Of a stretch of 5,389 bases of DNA, positions 1 to 4,847 are shown piece by piece. Position 1 is the first letter of the stretch, and each line of letters opens with the position of its first letter. Source of the DNA: Pseudomonadota bacterium (GTDB lineage Bacteria; Pseudomonadota; Alphaproteobacteria; Elsterales; Elsteraceae). The notes below the pieces were generated by a model. That model ran no database searches and was not told where the DNA came from. It worked only from the letters and a program-made list of their open reading frames with translations. The position numbers were made by a program, and so were the translations under genes. Where the stretch lies: assembly GCA_016195115.1 (NCBI GenBank), contig JACQAI010000326.1:1-5389 (forward strand), in the 5' to 3' direction.

Positions 1-68
1 GTCAGGCTTGATCGCGGCTTCGCGCGCCTTACCTCGCCGCTGTATGCTTAGCGGGAAGGGACCGCACC

Positions 69-269
69 ATGCCTGGCGAATTGCCGCCGCAGAAGAGCTA
101 TCGCGTCACTATTGCGGCTGATGGCCTGCCGCAGGAGGTCTACGAGATCCGCGGATTTGTGCCTGGTGATGCGGAGCGCGAAGCGACGAGCCGGTATGCG
201 GCGAATCACCGTATCGGGCTCTTTGATGGCCCGAGATTGAATATCTCGGTTGAGGAAGTTGGTGCCTAG
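69..269 (+). CDS. Small hypothetical protein (66 aa)
   Basis: Not recognised as any named family. The ATG at 69 is preceded by a good Shine-Dalgarno, GGAAGGG at 54-60, with 8 nt spacing, which decides the start. The product is small and soluble with no signal peptide or membrane segment. Its pattern of alternating polar and hydrophobic residues (SYRVTIAADG, EVYEIRGF, LNISVEEV) around a central Arg/Ala helix-like stretch (about residues 33-48) suggests a small alpha/beta fold. Codon third positions are less GC-biased than in the other genes of the window, which could mean recent acquisition or low expression. Upstream, TATGCT at 43-48 could serve as a -10 box, but no convincing -35 is seen. 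No neighbour on this strand gives a functional clue. The good ribosome-binding site and full-length reading frame support a real gene; the function is unknown. Confidence 0.6.
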   Translation: MPGELPPQKSYRVTIAADGLPQEVYEIRGFVPGDAEREATSRYAANHRIGLFDGPRLNISVEEVGA

Positions 270-384
270 AGGTCCCCAGGGGACGGAGGCGTCCCGGCCG
301 GCGACCTATCGCAAGCGCGGCCCGAAGCTGCGAGAGCCCGCGCCGGCGGCACAAGGCGGTCCATTTCGTAAACCGTCACCGTAA
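262..384 (+). CDS. Possible 40-aa basic protein, GTG start, overlapping the preceding gene
   Basis: This frame opens after a TGA at 238-240 and closes at TAA 382-384. The best start is GTG at 262, overlapping the last 8 bases of the preceding gene in a different frame. GAGGAA at 252-257 lies 4 nt upstream as a rather close Shine-Dalgarno. The product is Arg/Pro/Ala-rich, beginning MPRGPQGTEASRPATYRKRG. Third positions are strongly G/C for the first 26 codons or so and then become AT-rich, so the signal is mixed. I do not recognise the protein. It may equally be chance opening of GC-rich DNA, and a homologue in other genomes would be needed to accept it. The rest of the gap up to 482 holds nothing I can support. 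Confidence 0.25.
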   Translation: MPRGPQGTEASRPATYRKRGPKLREPAPAAQGGPFRKPSP

Positions 385-482
385 CTCGAGCACCTCGGCG
401 GCGCGCCGGTTCACCGCGAAGGTTTCCCGCAGCGGCGCGCCCGATCGCGTTCGCCACCGCGCGATCACGCCTGTGTTGGCGC

Positions 483-890
483 TCAGCCGCCGCGAAACGG
501 ATTCATGATCGTGAGGCGGCGGTCGATCACCGCGCCGTGCTGCAGATCCTCCGACCACAGGGTCCGGCAGCCGGCGCGCAGGGCGGCGGCGACCATCAGG
601 GCGTCGAACATCGCATAGCCGCGGCGCTCCGCTATGCCGAGCGCGGCTTCGTGGGTTGCGATGTCGACCGGCACGACCGTCGGGCAGAGCGTGCGGATGG
701 CCGCCAGCCCGGCGCGCGCCTCGGCCCAGCTCATGCCGAGCTTGCGGCGCGCCACGGTGGCGAACTCGTTGAGCCCCTGGACGCTGGTCACGCAGCCGCG
801 CTCGAGCAGGTTCTGCGCCGTCGCCGCGCGCGCATCGGCGGTGAAGGCATAGATCAGGACGTTGCTGTCGAGAAATTCGTCCGCCGTCAT
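483..890 (-). CDS. vapC: PIN-domain toxin ribonuclease, VapC type
   Basis: PIN-fold Mg2+-dependent endoribonuclease, the toxin of a type II toxin-antitoxin pair. VapC proteins typically cleave tRNA or rRNA when freed from antitoxin; the target here is unknown. The 135-aa length is normal for the family. The metal-binding acids are all visible: Asp8 in the N-terminal FLDSNVLIYAF strand (with Asn10), Glu42 in GLNEFATVARRK, Asp96 in GYAMFDALMVAAAL, and Asp115 in the C-terminal WSEDLQHG motif. The enzyme therefore looks catalytically intact. The ATG start overlaps the antitoxin TGA as ATGA, so translation is probably coupled to the antitoxin, and no strong independent ribosome-binding site is seen. 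It is the second gene of the operon and should be regulated through the palindromic operator upstream of the antitoxin. Confidence 0.95.
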   Translation of the reverse strand: MTADEFLDSNVLIYAFTADARAATAQNLLERGCVTSVQGLNEFATVARRKLGMSWAEARAGLAAIRTLCPTVVPVDIATHEAALGIAERRGYAMFDALMVAAALRAGCRTLWSEDLQHGAVIDRRLTIMNPFRGG

Positions 891-1132
891 GGCTTGGCAC
901 GAGATCGCGCATTCGCCTCCTCACGATCGAACTTCCAGTCGGCCGGCAGCGTCTTGCGGAAGGCGCGGACGCGCGCGAGCGCCCGCGCGCGGCCACGGTC
1001 GTGCGCGACGCCGAATGCCCGCGTACCGGCGACATGCACCTCGACCTCGTCGCCTTCCTTCAGACCCAGCGCCTTGACGACGGCGGCCGGCAGCCGGATG
1101 GCCAGGCTGTTGCCCCACTTCGCGACTTGCAT
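887..1132 (-). CDS. vapB: AbrB/MazE-family antitoxin, VapB type
   Basis: Antitoxin partner of the adjacent PIN toxin. The 81-aa protein begins with the swapped-hairpin AbrB/MazE DNA-binding domain (about residues 1-45): KWGNSLAIRLP at 5-15 and ALGLKEGDEVEV at 21-32 are the hallmark segments. The remaining part is a basic helix (R46-K60) and a C-terminal segment with LPADWKFDREEANAR (62-76). By analogy with VapB proteins, this tail wraps around the PIN domain and blocks its active site. The ATG is supported by AAAGGAG (minus strand, 1149-1143) 10 nt upstream. It probably represses its own operon, alone or with the toxin, by binding the inverted repeat at 1149-1174. Antitoxin-first order and 4-bp overlap with the toxin are the usual arrangement for this class. 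Confidence 0.94.
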   Translation of the reverse strand: MQVAKWGNSLAIRLPAAVVKALGLKEGDEVEVHVAGTRAFGVAHDRGRARALARVRAFRKTLPADWKFDREEANARSRAKP

Positions 1133-1148
1133 GGCGGCCGAACTCCTT

Positions 1149-1174
1149 TGATATACCTTTAGAAAGGTATATCA
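1149..1174 (-). promoter_or_regulatory. Palindromic operator of the vapBC operon
   Basis: A perfect inverted repeat with 12-bp arms (TGATATACCTTT and its reverse complement) around a 2-bp centre. It is strikingly AT-rich in a GC-rich setting. On the minus strand it abuts the antitoxin Shine-Dalgarno. A TTGACG hexamer (minus strand, 1191-1186) could be the -35, with TATACC inside the palindrome (1171-1166, 14-nt spacer, shorter than ideal) as -10. A bound AbrB-fold dimer would then cover the core promoter. Autoregulation by such repeats is well established for VapBC systems; its role here is inferred from position and symmetry. Confidence 0.7.
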
Positions 1175-1244
1175 GAGAGCGGCATCGTCAAGTCCCCGTG
1201 TATCCCCGCATCGTCCGCCTTCATTCGGTTCGAGCGAAAGCTTC

Positions 1245-1257
1245 GGGGCGATGCCCC
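1245..1257 (-). terminator. GC hairpin just after the SDR stop codon
   Basis: A GGGGC/GCCCC stem with a 3-nt loop begins 3 bp past the SDR stop on the minus strand. It is followed by only a short T-run (CTTT) rather than a full U-tract. It may stop or stabilise the SDR transcript ahead of the vapBC promoter, but it is weak as an intrinsic terminator. Confidence 0.3.
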
Positions 1258-1260
1258 ACC

Positions 1261-2037
1261 CTAGAGAATTCCAGCCGCGAGAAATCCGCCATCGACGGGG
1301 AGCACCGCGCCGTTGATGTAAGCGGCCGACGCCGAGCACAGATAGGCGGTCGCATCGGCGATCTCTTCGGGGCTGGCATAGCGCGCCGCGGGGATGGCTT
1401 TCTCATAGGATGCCCGCGCCTCGGCGGTGTGATGCCGCCGCACCATGTCGGTCTCCGTTGGACCGGGCGCGATGGCGTTGGCGGTCACGCCATGGGGTGC
1501 GAGCTCGATCGCCATCTGGCGGGTGAGCGCGATCACCGCCGCCTTCGAGCTGCCGTAGGCCGTGCGGCCGACACTGGCGCGGATGCCGCTGGTCGAGGCG
1601 ATATTCACGATCCGTCCGTTGCCGCGGGCCACCATGCCACGGGCGGCCTCGCGTCCGCACAGGAAGGCGCCGGTCACGTTGACCGCGAACACGCGCAGCC
1701 AAACGTCGAGGGGAAAATCGAGGAACGGGTGCATGTCGGCGATGCCGGCGTTGTTCACCAGGATGTCGACGCCCTTCCACAGGCGATCGATCTCGGCGAA
1801 AACCCGCGTCACGCGCACCGGGTCGGCGACATCGAGGGCGATCCCCCACGCCGAGACGGCCGACGGGTCGATCGCGCGGGCGGCGGCGACGACGCGATCC
1901 TCGTCGATATCGGCCAGCACGACGCGACAGCCGTCGGCGTGCAGCCGTCGCGCGATGGCGAGACCAATGCCGGCGCCGGCCCCCGTCACGAGGGCGGTCC
2001 GGACGGGGGCGCGCGGTGCATCAGCGGGACCGGACAT
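1261..2037 (-). CDS. Classical short-chain dehydrogenase/reductase (SDR)
   Basis: Cytoplasmic NAD(P)-dependent oxidoreductase of the classical SDR family, acting on an alcohol/carbonyl pair; the substrate cannot be deduced. The 258-aa length is typical. Motifs are complete: cofactor loop TGxxxGxG at 18-25 (TGAGAGIG), Asp43 at the end of the second strand (VVLADID), which favours NAD(H) over NADP(H), LDV at 68-70, NNAG at 95-98, and a catalytic tetrad of Asn120, Ser148, Tyr161 and Lys165 (YGSSK). The PG motif is at 191-192 with a following TET segment, and the conserved C-terminal DGG precedes GFLAAGIL. The ATG is chosen because GAGGG (minus strand, 2047-2043) lies 5 nt upstream and the Rossmann motif starts at a normal distance. 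It follows the DUF6481-like gene on the same strand after 141 bp, so it may have its own promoter. The FabG-like or 3-hydroxyacyl/sugar dehydrogenase subgroups cannot be separated by eye. Confidence 0.95.
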   Translation of the reverse strand: MSGPADAPRAPVRTALVTGAGAGIGLAIARRLHADGCRVVLADIDEDRVVAAARAIDPSAVSAWGIALDVADPVRVTRVFAEIDRLWKGVDILVNNAGIADMHPFLDFPLDVWLRVFAVNVTGAFLCGREAARGMVARGNGRIVNIASTSGIRASVGRTAYGSSKAAVIALTRQMAIELAPHGVTANAIAPGPTETDMVRRHHTAEARASYEKAIPAARYASPEEIADATAYLCSASAAYINGAVLPVDGGFLAAGIL

Positions 2038-2178
2038 CAGTGCCCTCGACGGTTTCCAGATCGCGGTCGCTCATGCCCCGGTTATAGAGCCACCGCCGGC
2101 GGAAGCCAAAAGCCAAGCCCGGCGCGAGATCGATCGAGGTGAACCGCCGCACCTGAAACCGCCGCGGACCGCCTGATG

Positions 2179-2643
2179 CTATTTCCGCGCCTTGCGTGCG
2201 GCGTAGCGCGCGTCGCGCGCCGCCTTCTGCTCCGCTTGAAGGGCGATGTCCTGGTCGGCCTTCGCCGCGGCTTTGGCGAGAATCTCGGCGCGGCGCTCGG
2301 CGGCGAGGGCGATCTCGCGGGTCGCCTGCTCACGTTCCTGGGCGATCTTTTGGGCCGCCTGCTCGGCGCGTTCGGTCTCGCGGGCCGCCTGCGCGGCGGC
2401 CTGTTCGGTCTCGCGGGCCGCCTGCGCGGCGGCCTCGAGGGCTTCGGCCTTCAGCCGGTTGGCCCGACGCTCGGCGTCGCGCGCCTCGCGCGCCGCCTGA
2501 GCCACCTGCCGGGCGGCCTGGCGTTCCGCGACCCCCGGGGCGTCGGCAGCGGACATCACGCGGAAGCGCTCCAGCGCGGCCTTCTTCGCGTTCGCCGCCG
2601 TGCCGAGCCGCTCGCTGAAATTCGGACTCTTGAAATGACTCAT
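2179..2643 (-). CDS. DUF6481-like Ala/Arg/Glu-rich helical protein with hendecad repeats
   Basis: A 154-aa protein with no Cys or Trp, dominated by Ala, Arg, Glu, Gln and Lys and predicted to be almost wholly helical or coiled-coil. The N-terminus (MSHFKSPNFSERLGTAANAK, then ALERFR) and the C-terminal ARDARYAARKARK tail match my memory of DUF6481, a small alphaproteobacterial family of unknown function usually around 100-120 aa. This copy is longer because the middle is expanded: residues about 70-124 read as consecutive 11-residue units (EAAAQAARETE, QAAAQAARETE, RAEQAAQKIAQ, EREQATREIAL, AAERRAEILAK). The basic C-terminus could contact nucleic acid or membranes; this is inference. The start is fixed by the conserved N-terminus, although the ribosome-binding site is weak. 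Its ATG overlaps a TGA of an upstream reading frame (ATGA), so translational coupling is possible. No signal peptide or membrane segment is seen. Confidence 0.82.
   Translation of the reverse strand: MSHFKSPNFSERLGTAANAKKAALERFRVMSAADAPGVAERQAARQVAQAAREARDAERRANRLKAEALEAAAQAARETEQAAAQAARETERAEQAAQKIAQEREQATREIALAAERRAEILAKAAAKADQDIALQAEQKAARDARYAARKARK
2371..2436 (-). repeat. 33-bp tandem duplication inside the DUF6481-like gene
   Basis: Two adjacent 33-bp copies (2371-2403 and 2404-2436) are identical except for the last base. Each encodes one 11-residue unit ending AAAQAARETE (residues 70-80 and 81-91). More diverged units continue toward 2270, including a related stretch at 2314-2330. The near identity shows a recent in-frame duplication that lengthened the helix by exactly one hendecad. 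Confidence 0.92.
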
Positions 2644-2774
2644 GGACGCCCCGCGCCGGTGCGGTGCTGCTTCGGCGTCGTCGCCGATCCTTCGTCGTCT
2701 GTCGTCCTTGACGCACTGGAACGCGTCGCGACACCGGCCGTAGCGGCCAGCGCGCTTCTGTCGATCGATTTCAT
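2640..2774 (-). CDS. Possible 44-aa ORF translationally coupled to the DUF6481-like gene
   Basis: An ATG at 2774 has AGGTG (minus strand, 2785-2781) 6 nt upstream, one of the better ribosome-binding sites in this part of the window. The frame ends at a TGA that overlaps the ATG of the DUF6481-like gene by 4 bp (ATGA). The product is Ser/Thr/Ala-rich, starting MKSIDRSALAATAGVATRSS, hydrophilic, and not recognised. It lies in the same frame as the tail of the disrupted gene at 2640-3118, so it may be only the non-functional end of that reading frame. Its possible role is to load ribosomes for the downstream gene, whose own ribosome-binding site is poor. Confidence 0.28.
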   Translation of the reverse strand: MKSIDRSALAATAGVATRSSASRTTDDEGSATTPKQHRTGAGRP

Positions 2775-3118
2775 GGAGATCACCTGATTGCCAACGCCGT
2801 GGCGACGGGTTGGGCTCGATGGCGTTTGGACGGGCGGGACCCTATCCGACATTGCCCCGAGAAGCGACTCCCGAATATCCAACGACGCCGCCGCGGCTGG
2901 CGCCGTCGCCATTCGCTCCAGCATTTTCTCCTCGCGGTGGAACGCGAGGTATTCGGCCGCGAAGGCGGGCGGCAGCACCTCGACCATCGTGTCGTTCTCG
3001 ACCCCGACCTCGATCACGTAAAAATCGCCAGGCCCTGGTGCGTTCGCGCGGCGTCGCGCCCTGCAACCCGCGCCGCCGCAGACGATCCGCGTCGACGACG
3101 GCCCGGCGCTCGTCAGCC
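2640..3118 (-). pseudogene. Probable frameshifted small gene downstream of the methyltransferase-like gene
   Basis: Reading the minus strand from 3118, one frame gives a protein-like charged stretch (ADERRAVVDADRLRRRGL, then ATPRERTRAWRF). From about 3023 a second frame carries on convincingly (FYVIEVGVEN, then EVLPPAFAAEYLAFHREEKM) to about 2910. The two meet at a T5 run (A5 on the plus strand, 3020-3024). Removing one T joins them as RTRAWRFYVIEVG. In the first part this frame has the highest A/T at second positions and low A/T at third positions, the usual coding signature. After about 2905 the third-position bias fades, though the frame stays open to TGA 2640-2642. No ATG or GTG starts the first part; only a TTG at 3066 is available. 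I do not recognise the family. Position right behind the methyltransferase-like stop (3113) suggests they were co-transcribed. A sequencing error in the homopolymer is an alternative. Confidence 0.42.
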
Positions 3119-3841
3119 GACCGAGCCGGCCTCGACCCAGTGGATGCGGCCCGGGCGCATGGCCCACGGCATGATGCGACGCGCCGCGTCGTCCGGCAGC
3201 ACGCGCGTCGTCAGGTGATCGAGCCACTCGCCCGACGCGCCGACGCGCCGCGCCAGCGTCTCGGGCTCGAGCACGCCGACGCACGCAAACCCCCGCGGCA
3301 CGCCCGCGAGATCGCCCGCGCGCCCCGACAGGCGATCGTGGATCGACGCCCACGGGCGCCCGGTCAGGCGCGCGCCCAGCGCCGCCAACTCGGCTGCGGT
3401 CCGATCGACGTCGCCGCGGTGCAAGCGGCGCTGACCGAGGAAATTGGCGAATAGCACGGCATGGTCCGGATGGCGCGCGAGCAGATCCTCGAGACCGTCG
3501 AGCGCGTCGCTGCGGGTGAAGCTCACCGTCGCGGCGGCGGCCGCCAGCGCGCGGCCATGCAGCGCGCGGAACAGGAGCGGCGCCAAGGGGTCGAGATCGA
3601 TCGCGTCGATGCGCCGGAAGCGCGCGAGAAACGCGTCGGGCAGGCACCAGCCCGCGCTCGGGCCGAGCAGCAGCAAGCCGGTCGTCGCCGGACGCCAGGT
3701 GTCGAGCCAATCGGCAAGCTCGGCGCGAAATTCGGCCCACGCGCGATGGCGCCGGCGCAGCGCCCGCACGTGCCATTCGAGCCCACCGCTCGGCGGCAGC
3801 AAGGATCCCAGCAGCGGCGTGCCTCCGGCCGACGCGACCAT
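3113..3841 (-). CDS. Rossmann-fold protein resembling SAM-dependent methyltransferases
   Basis: A 242-aa soluble protein from the ATG at 3841. The order of motifs is that of class I methyltransferases. The first strand and glycine loop are GLLLLGPSAG (residues 55-64), followed by an acidic end of the second strand, IDAIDLDP (78-85), which would bind the SAM ribose. SDAL (111-114) is at the adenine-binding position and a hydrophobic fourth strand, HAVLFANFLGQ (127-137), follows. The glycine loop is GxSxG rather than the usual GxGxG, so methyltransferase activity is not assured. The same frame is open further upstream (to a GTG at 4003), but that part is compositionally unlike protein, and a TATGAT box (minus strand, 3925-3920) would fall inside it, so the internal ATG is preferred. 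Its ribosome-binding site is poor, so the start remains uncertain. Substrate unknown. A broken small gene follows directly. Confidence 0.66.
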   Translation of the reverse strand: MVASAGGTPLLGSLLPPSGGLEWHVRALRRRHRAWAEFRAELADWLDTWRPATTGLLLLGPSAGWCLPDAFLARFRRIDAIDLDPLAPLLFRALHGRALAAAAATVSFTRSDALDGLEDLLARHPDHAVLFANFLGQRRLHRGDVDRTAAELAALGARLTGRPWASIHDRLSGRAGDLAGVPRGFACVGVLEPETLARRVGASGEWLDHLTTRVLPDDAARRIMPWAMRPGRIHWVEAGSVG

Positions 3842-3955
3842 CGCGTCGTGCTCGTTCAAGTCGGTGCGCTCGTCCGCCGCGGGCCCGAGGGCGACCTCGC
3901 GCCGTTCGGCGTTTGCACCATCATAGTCGCGACAGCGACCCGGAGGGAGAGCGCC

Positions 3956-4012
3956 ATGGACGCGGAGATGTCCCGAGCTGCTGGCGCGCACTGGCCCCGG
4001 CACTCGGTCTGA
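3956..4012 (+). CDS. Possible 18-aa leader peptide ORF upstream of the GST gene
   Basis: The ORF starts at ATG 3956 with GGAGGG at 3942-3947, 8 nt upstream, a better ribosome-binding site than that of most full-size genes here. It ends at TGA 4010-4012 after 18 codons (MDAEMSRAAGAHWPRHSV). It lies about 143 bp before the GST start on the same strand. It could be a regulatory leader, but no run of codons for one amino acid and no clear alternative hairpins were found. The TATGAT box at 4118-4123 would also let the GST be transcribed without it. A chance ORF is quite possible. Confidence 0.25.
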   Translation: MDAEMSRAAGAHWPRHSV

Positions 4013-4117
4013 GGGCGCGCGGGGGCGCCGGACGGGGTGCGTGACTGAAGAGGATCCGCTGCTTCACCGTGCGGGGCCGATGCAAGCGACCGCGTTTCAT
4101 CTTGGATCCCACGGCAC

Positions 4118-4123
4118 TATGAT
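4118..4123 (+). promoter_or_regulatory. Putative -10 box of the GST-EthD operon
   Basis: TATGAT, one mismatch from the consensus, sits 32 bp before the GST start codon, which would give a 5' leader of roughly 25 nt. The region 17 bp upstream (TTTCAT at 4095-4100) is a poor -35, so the promoter may need an activator or another sigma factor. Confidence 0.35.
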
Positions 4124-4155
4124 CTCGCGGCAGCCCCTCACGAGGACGGTCCCGC

Positions 4156-4812
4156 ATGCTGACGATCTACGGCGTCTATCGCTCGCGCGCCTCGCGCAAT
4201 CTGTGGCTGGCCGACGAGCTCGGCATTCCGTTCAAGCACGTGCCGGTGACGCAGACCTACCGCCTGACCGATCCGAACGCCGCCGGCACGCCGCTGCACA
4301 CCCGCTCGCCGGCGTTCCTCAAGGTCAATCCCAACGGCCACATCCCGACCATCGACGACGACGGCGTGGTGCTGCACGAGTCCCTGGCGATCAATCTCTA
4401 TTTGGCCAAGAAGCACGGCGGCCCGCTGGCGCCCGCCACTGTCGCCGAGGACGGCCAGATGGCGATGTGGGCGCTGTGGGCGGTCACCGAGGTCGAAGCG
4501 CACGCCCTGCAGATCATGTATCACCTGGTCGCCAAGCCGCCCGCCGAGCGCGATCCCGCGATCGCGCGCGCCGCCGTCGAGGCGCTGCGCGCGCCCTTCA
4601 AGGTGCTCGACGGCGCGCTCGCCGCGACCGGCTTCATCGTCGGCGGCCGCTTCACCGTCGCCGACCTCAACACCGCCGAGGTCGTGCGCTACGCCATGCC
4701 GGCGACCGCGCTGTTCGACGCGGCGCCGCGGGTCAAGGGCTGGCTGGCCGCCTGCCACGCGCGCCCGGCGTTCAAGAAGATGATGGCCACGCGCGAGGCC
4801 GAGCCCGCCTGA
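4156..4812 (+). CDS. Glutathione S-transferase family protein
   Basis: Cytosolic GST of 218 aa, a usual length, expected to conjugate or use glutathione on an electrophilic or aromatic substrate. The N-terminal thioredoxin-like domain covers residues 1 to about 88. It has Ser10 in YRSRASRNLW at the position of the catalytic Ser of bacterial GSTs (Ser13 is an alternative), the cis-proline in NPNGHIPTIDDDG (Pro64), and the glutathione-binding Glu75-Ser76 pair in LHESLAINLYLAKK. A roughly 15-residue insertion (36-50) before the FLKVNPNG segment is somewhat longer than in a minimal GST. The C-terminal all-helical domain has the N-capping box and hydrophobic staple in GGRFTVADLN (163-172, Thr167/Asp170). 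The ATG is backed by GAGGA at 4142-4146, 9 nt upstream. It is followed after 35 bp by the EthD-domain gene, with which it probably forms an operon. Confidence 0.95.
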   Translation: MLTIYGVYRSRASRNLWLADELGIPFKHVPVTQTYRLTDPNAAGTPLHTRSPAFLKVNPNGHIPTIDDDGVVLHESLAINLYLAKKHGGPLAPATVAEDGQMAMWALWAVTEVEAHALQIMYHLVAKPPAERDPAIARAAVEALRAPFKVLDGALAATGFIVGGRFTVADLNTAEVVRYAMPATALFDAAPRVKGWLAACHARPAFKKMMATREAEPA

Positions 4813-4833
4813 GGCGGCCGGCGGGAAAAATTT

Positions 4834-4840
4834 GAGGAGG
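4834..4840 (+). promoter_or_regulatory. Strong ribosome-binding site deciding a TTG start
   Basis: GAGGAGG lies 7 nt before TTG 4848, the optimal distance. The ATG at 4841 touches it directly and leads to a stop after 7 codons; GTG 4854 (13 nt) and ATG 4869 are too far. This picks TTG as the start of the EthD-domain gene. Confidence 0.8.
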
Positions 4841-4847
4841 ATGGGCG

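Larger units (their letters stand above)
3842..4155. other. Divergent intergenic region between the methyltransferase-like gene and the GST-EthD operon
   Basis: A 314-bp stretch separating genes transcribed outward on both strands. It contains a TATGAT hexamer for each direction (minus strand at 3925-3920, plus strand at 4118-4123), a short leader-like ORF on the plus strand (3956-4012) with a strong Shine-Dalgarno, and a GGCGC/GCGCC inverted repeat near 4014-4029. That repeat lacks a T-run and is not a convincing terminator. I see no tRNA, riboswitch or mobile-element end in it. Confidence 0.5.

Noticed and set aside
272..284. Palindrome GTCCCC-A-GGGGAC just after the first gene as a terminator
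   Set aside because: Stem too short once a physical loop is allowed, with no T-run following.
443..466. Inverted repeat GATCGCG/CGCGATC with 10-nt loop after vapC as a terminator
   Set aside because: Only a 7-bp stem with a large loop and no T-run; such matches are common in GC-rich DNA.
376..1035. 219-codon minus-strand frame across the toxin-antitoxin genes
   Set aside because: It overlaps both vapB and vapC out of frame; composition is Arg-rich with no motifs.
1198..2142. 314-codon open frame on the plus strand across the SDR gene
   Set aside because: It is antisense to an SDR with every catalytic motif intact. Its translation is Gly/Arg/Asp-rich without domains, as expected from the complement of GC3-biased codons.
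2176..2787. 203-codon plus-strand frame with Gly-Leu-Arg repeats (LAGRLRGGL)
   Set aside because: The repeats are the complement of the 33-bp duplication in the DUF6481-like gene; no family resemblance and no good ribosome-binding site.
3018..3030. Programmed -1 ribosomal frameshift at the T5 run
   Set aside because: Joining the two half-frames needs a +1 (or -2) shift. A -1 shift enters a frame that reaches TGA within a few codons, and the site lacks the X XXY YYZ pattern because its first base is A.
2640..3776. 378-codon minus-strand frame taken as one gene
   Set aside because: Most of it overlaps the methyltransferase-like gene out of frame and is an Arg/Ala-rich shadow. Only the part after about 3023 looks like protein, and it fits better as the second half of a frameshifted gene.
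3841..4003. Extended N-terminus of the methyltransferase-like protein from GTG 4003
   Set aside because: The extra 54 residues show no protein-like pattern, and a TATGAT box lies inside them. Kept only as an alternative start.
4041..4835. 264-codon plus-strand frame overlapping the GST
   Set aside because: Out of frame with a well-supported GST; the translation is an Arg/Ala/Gly shadow.
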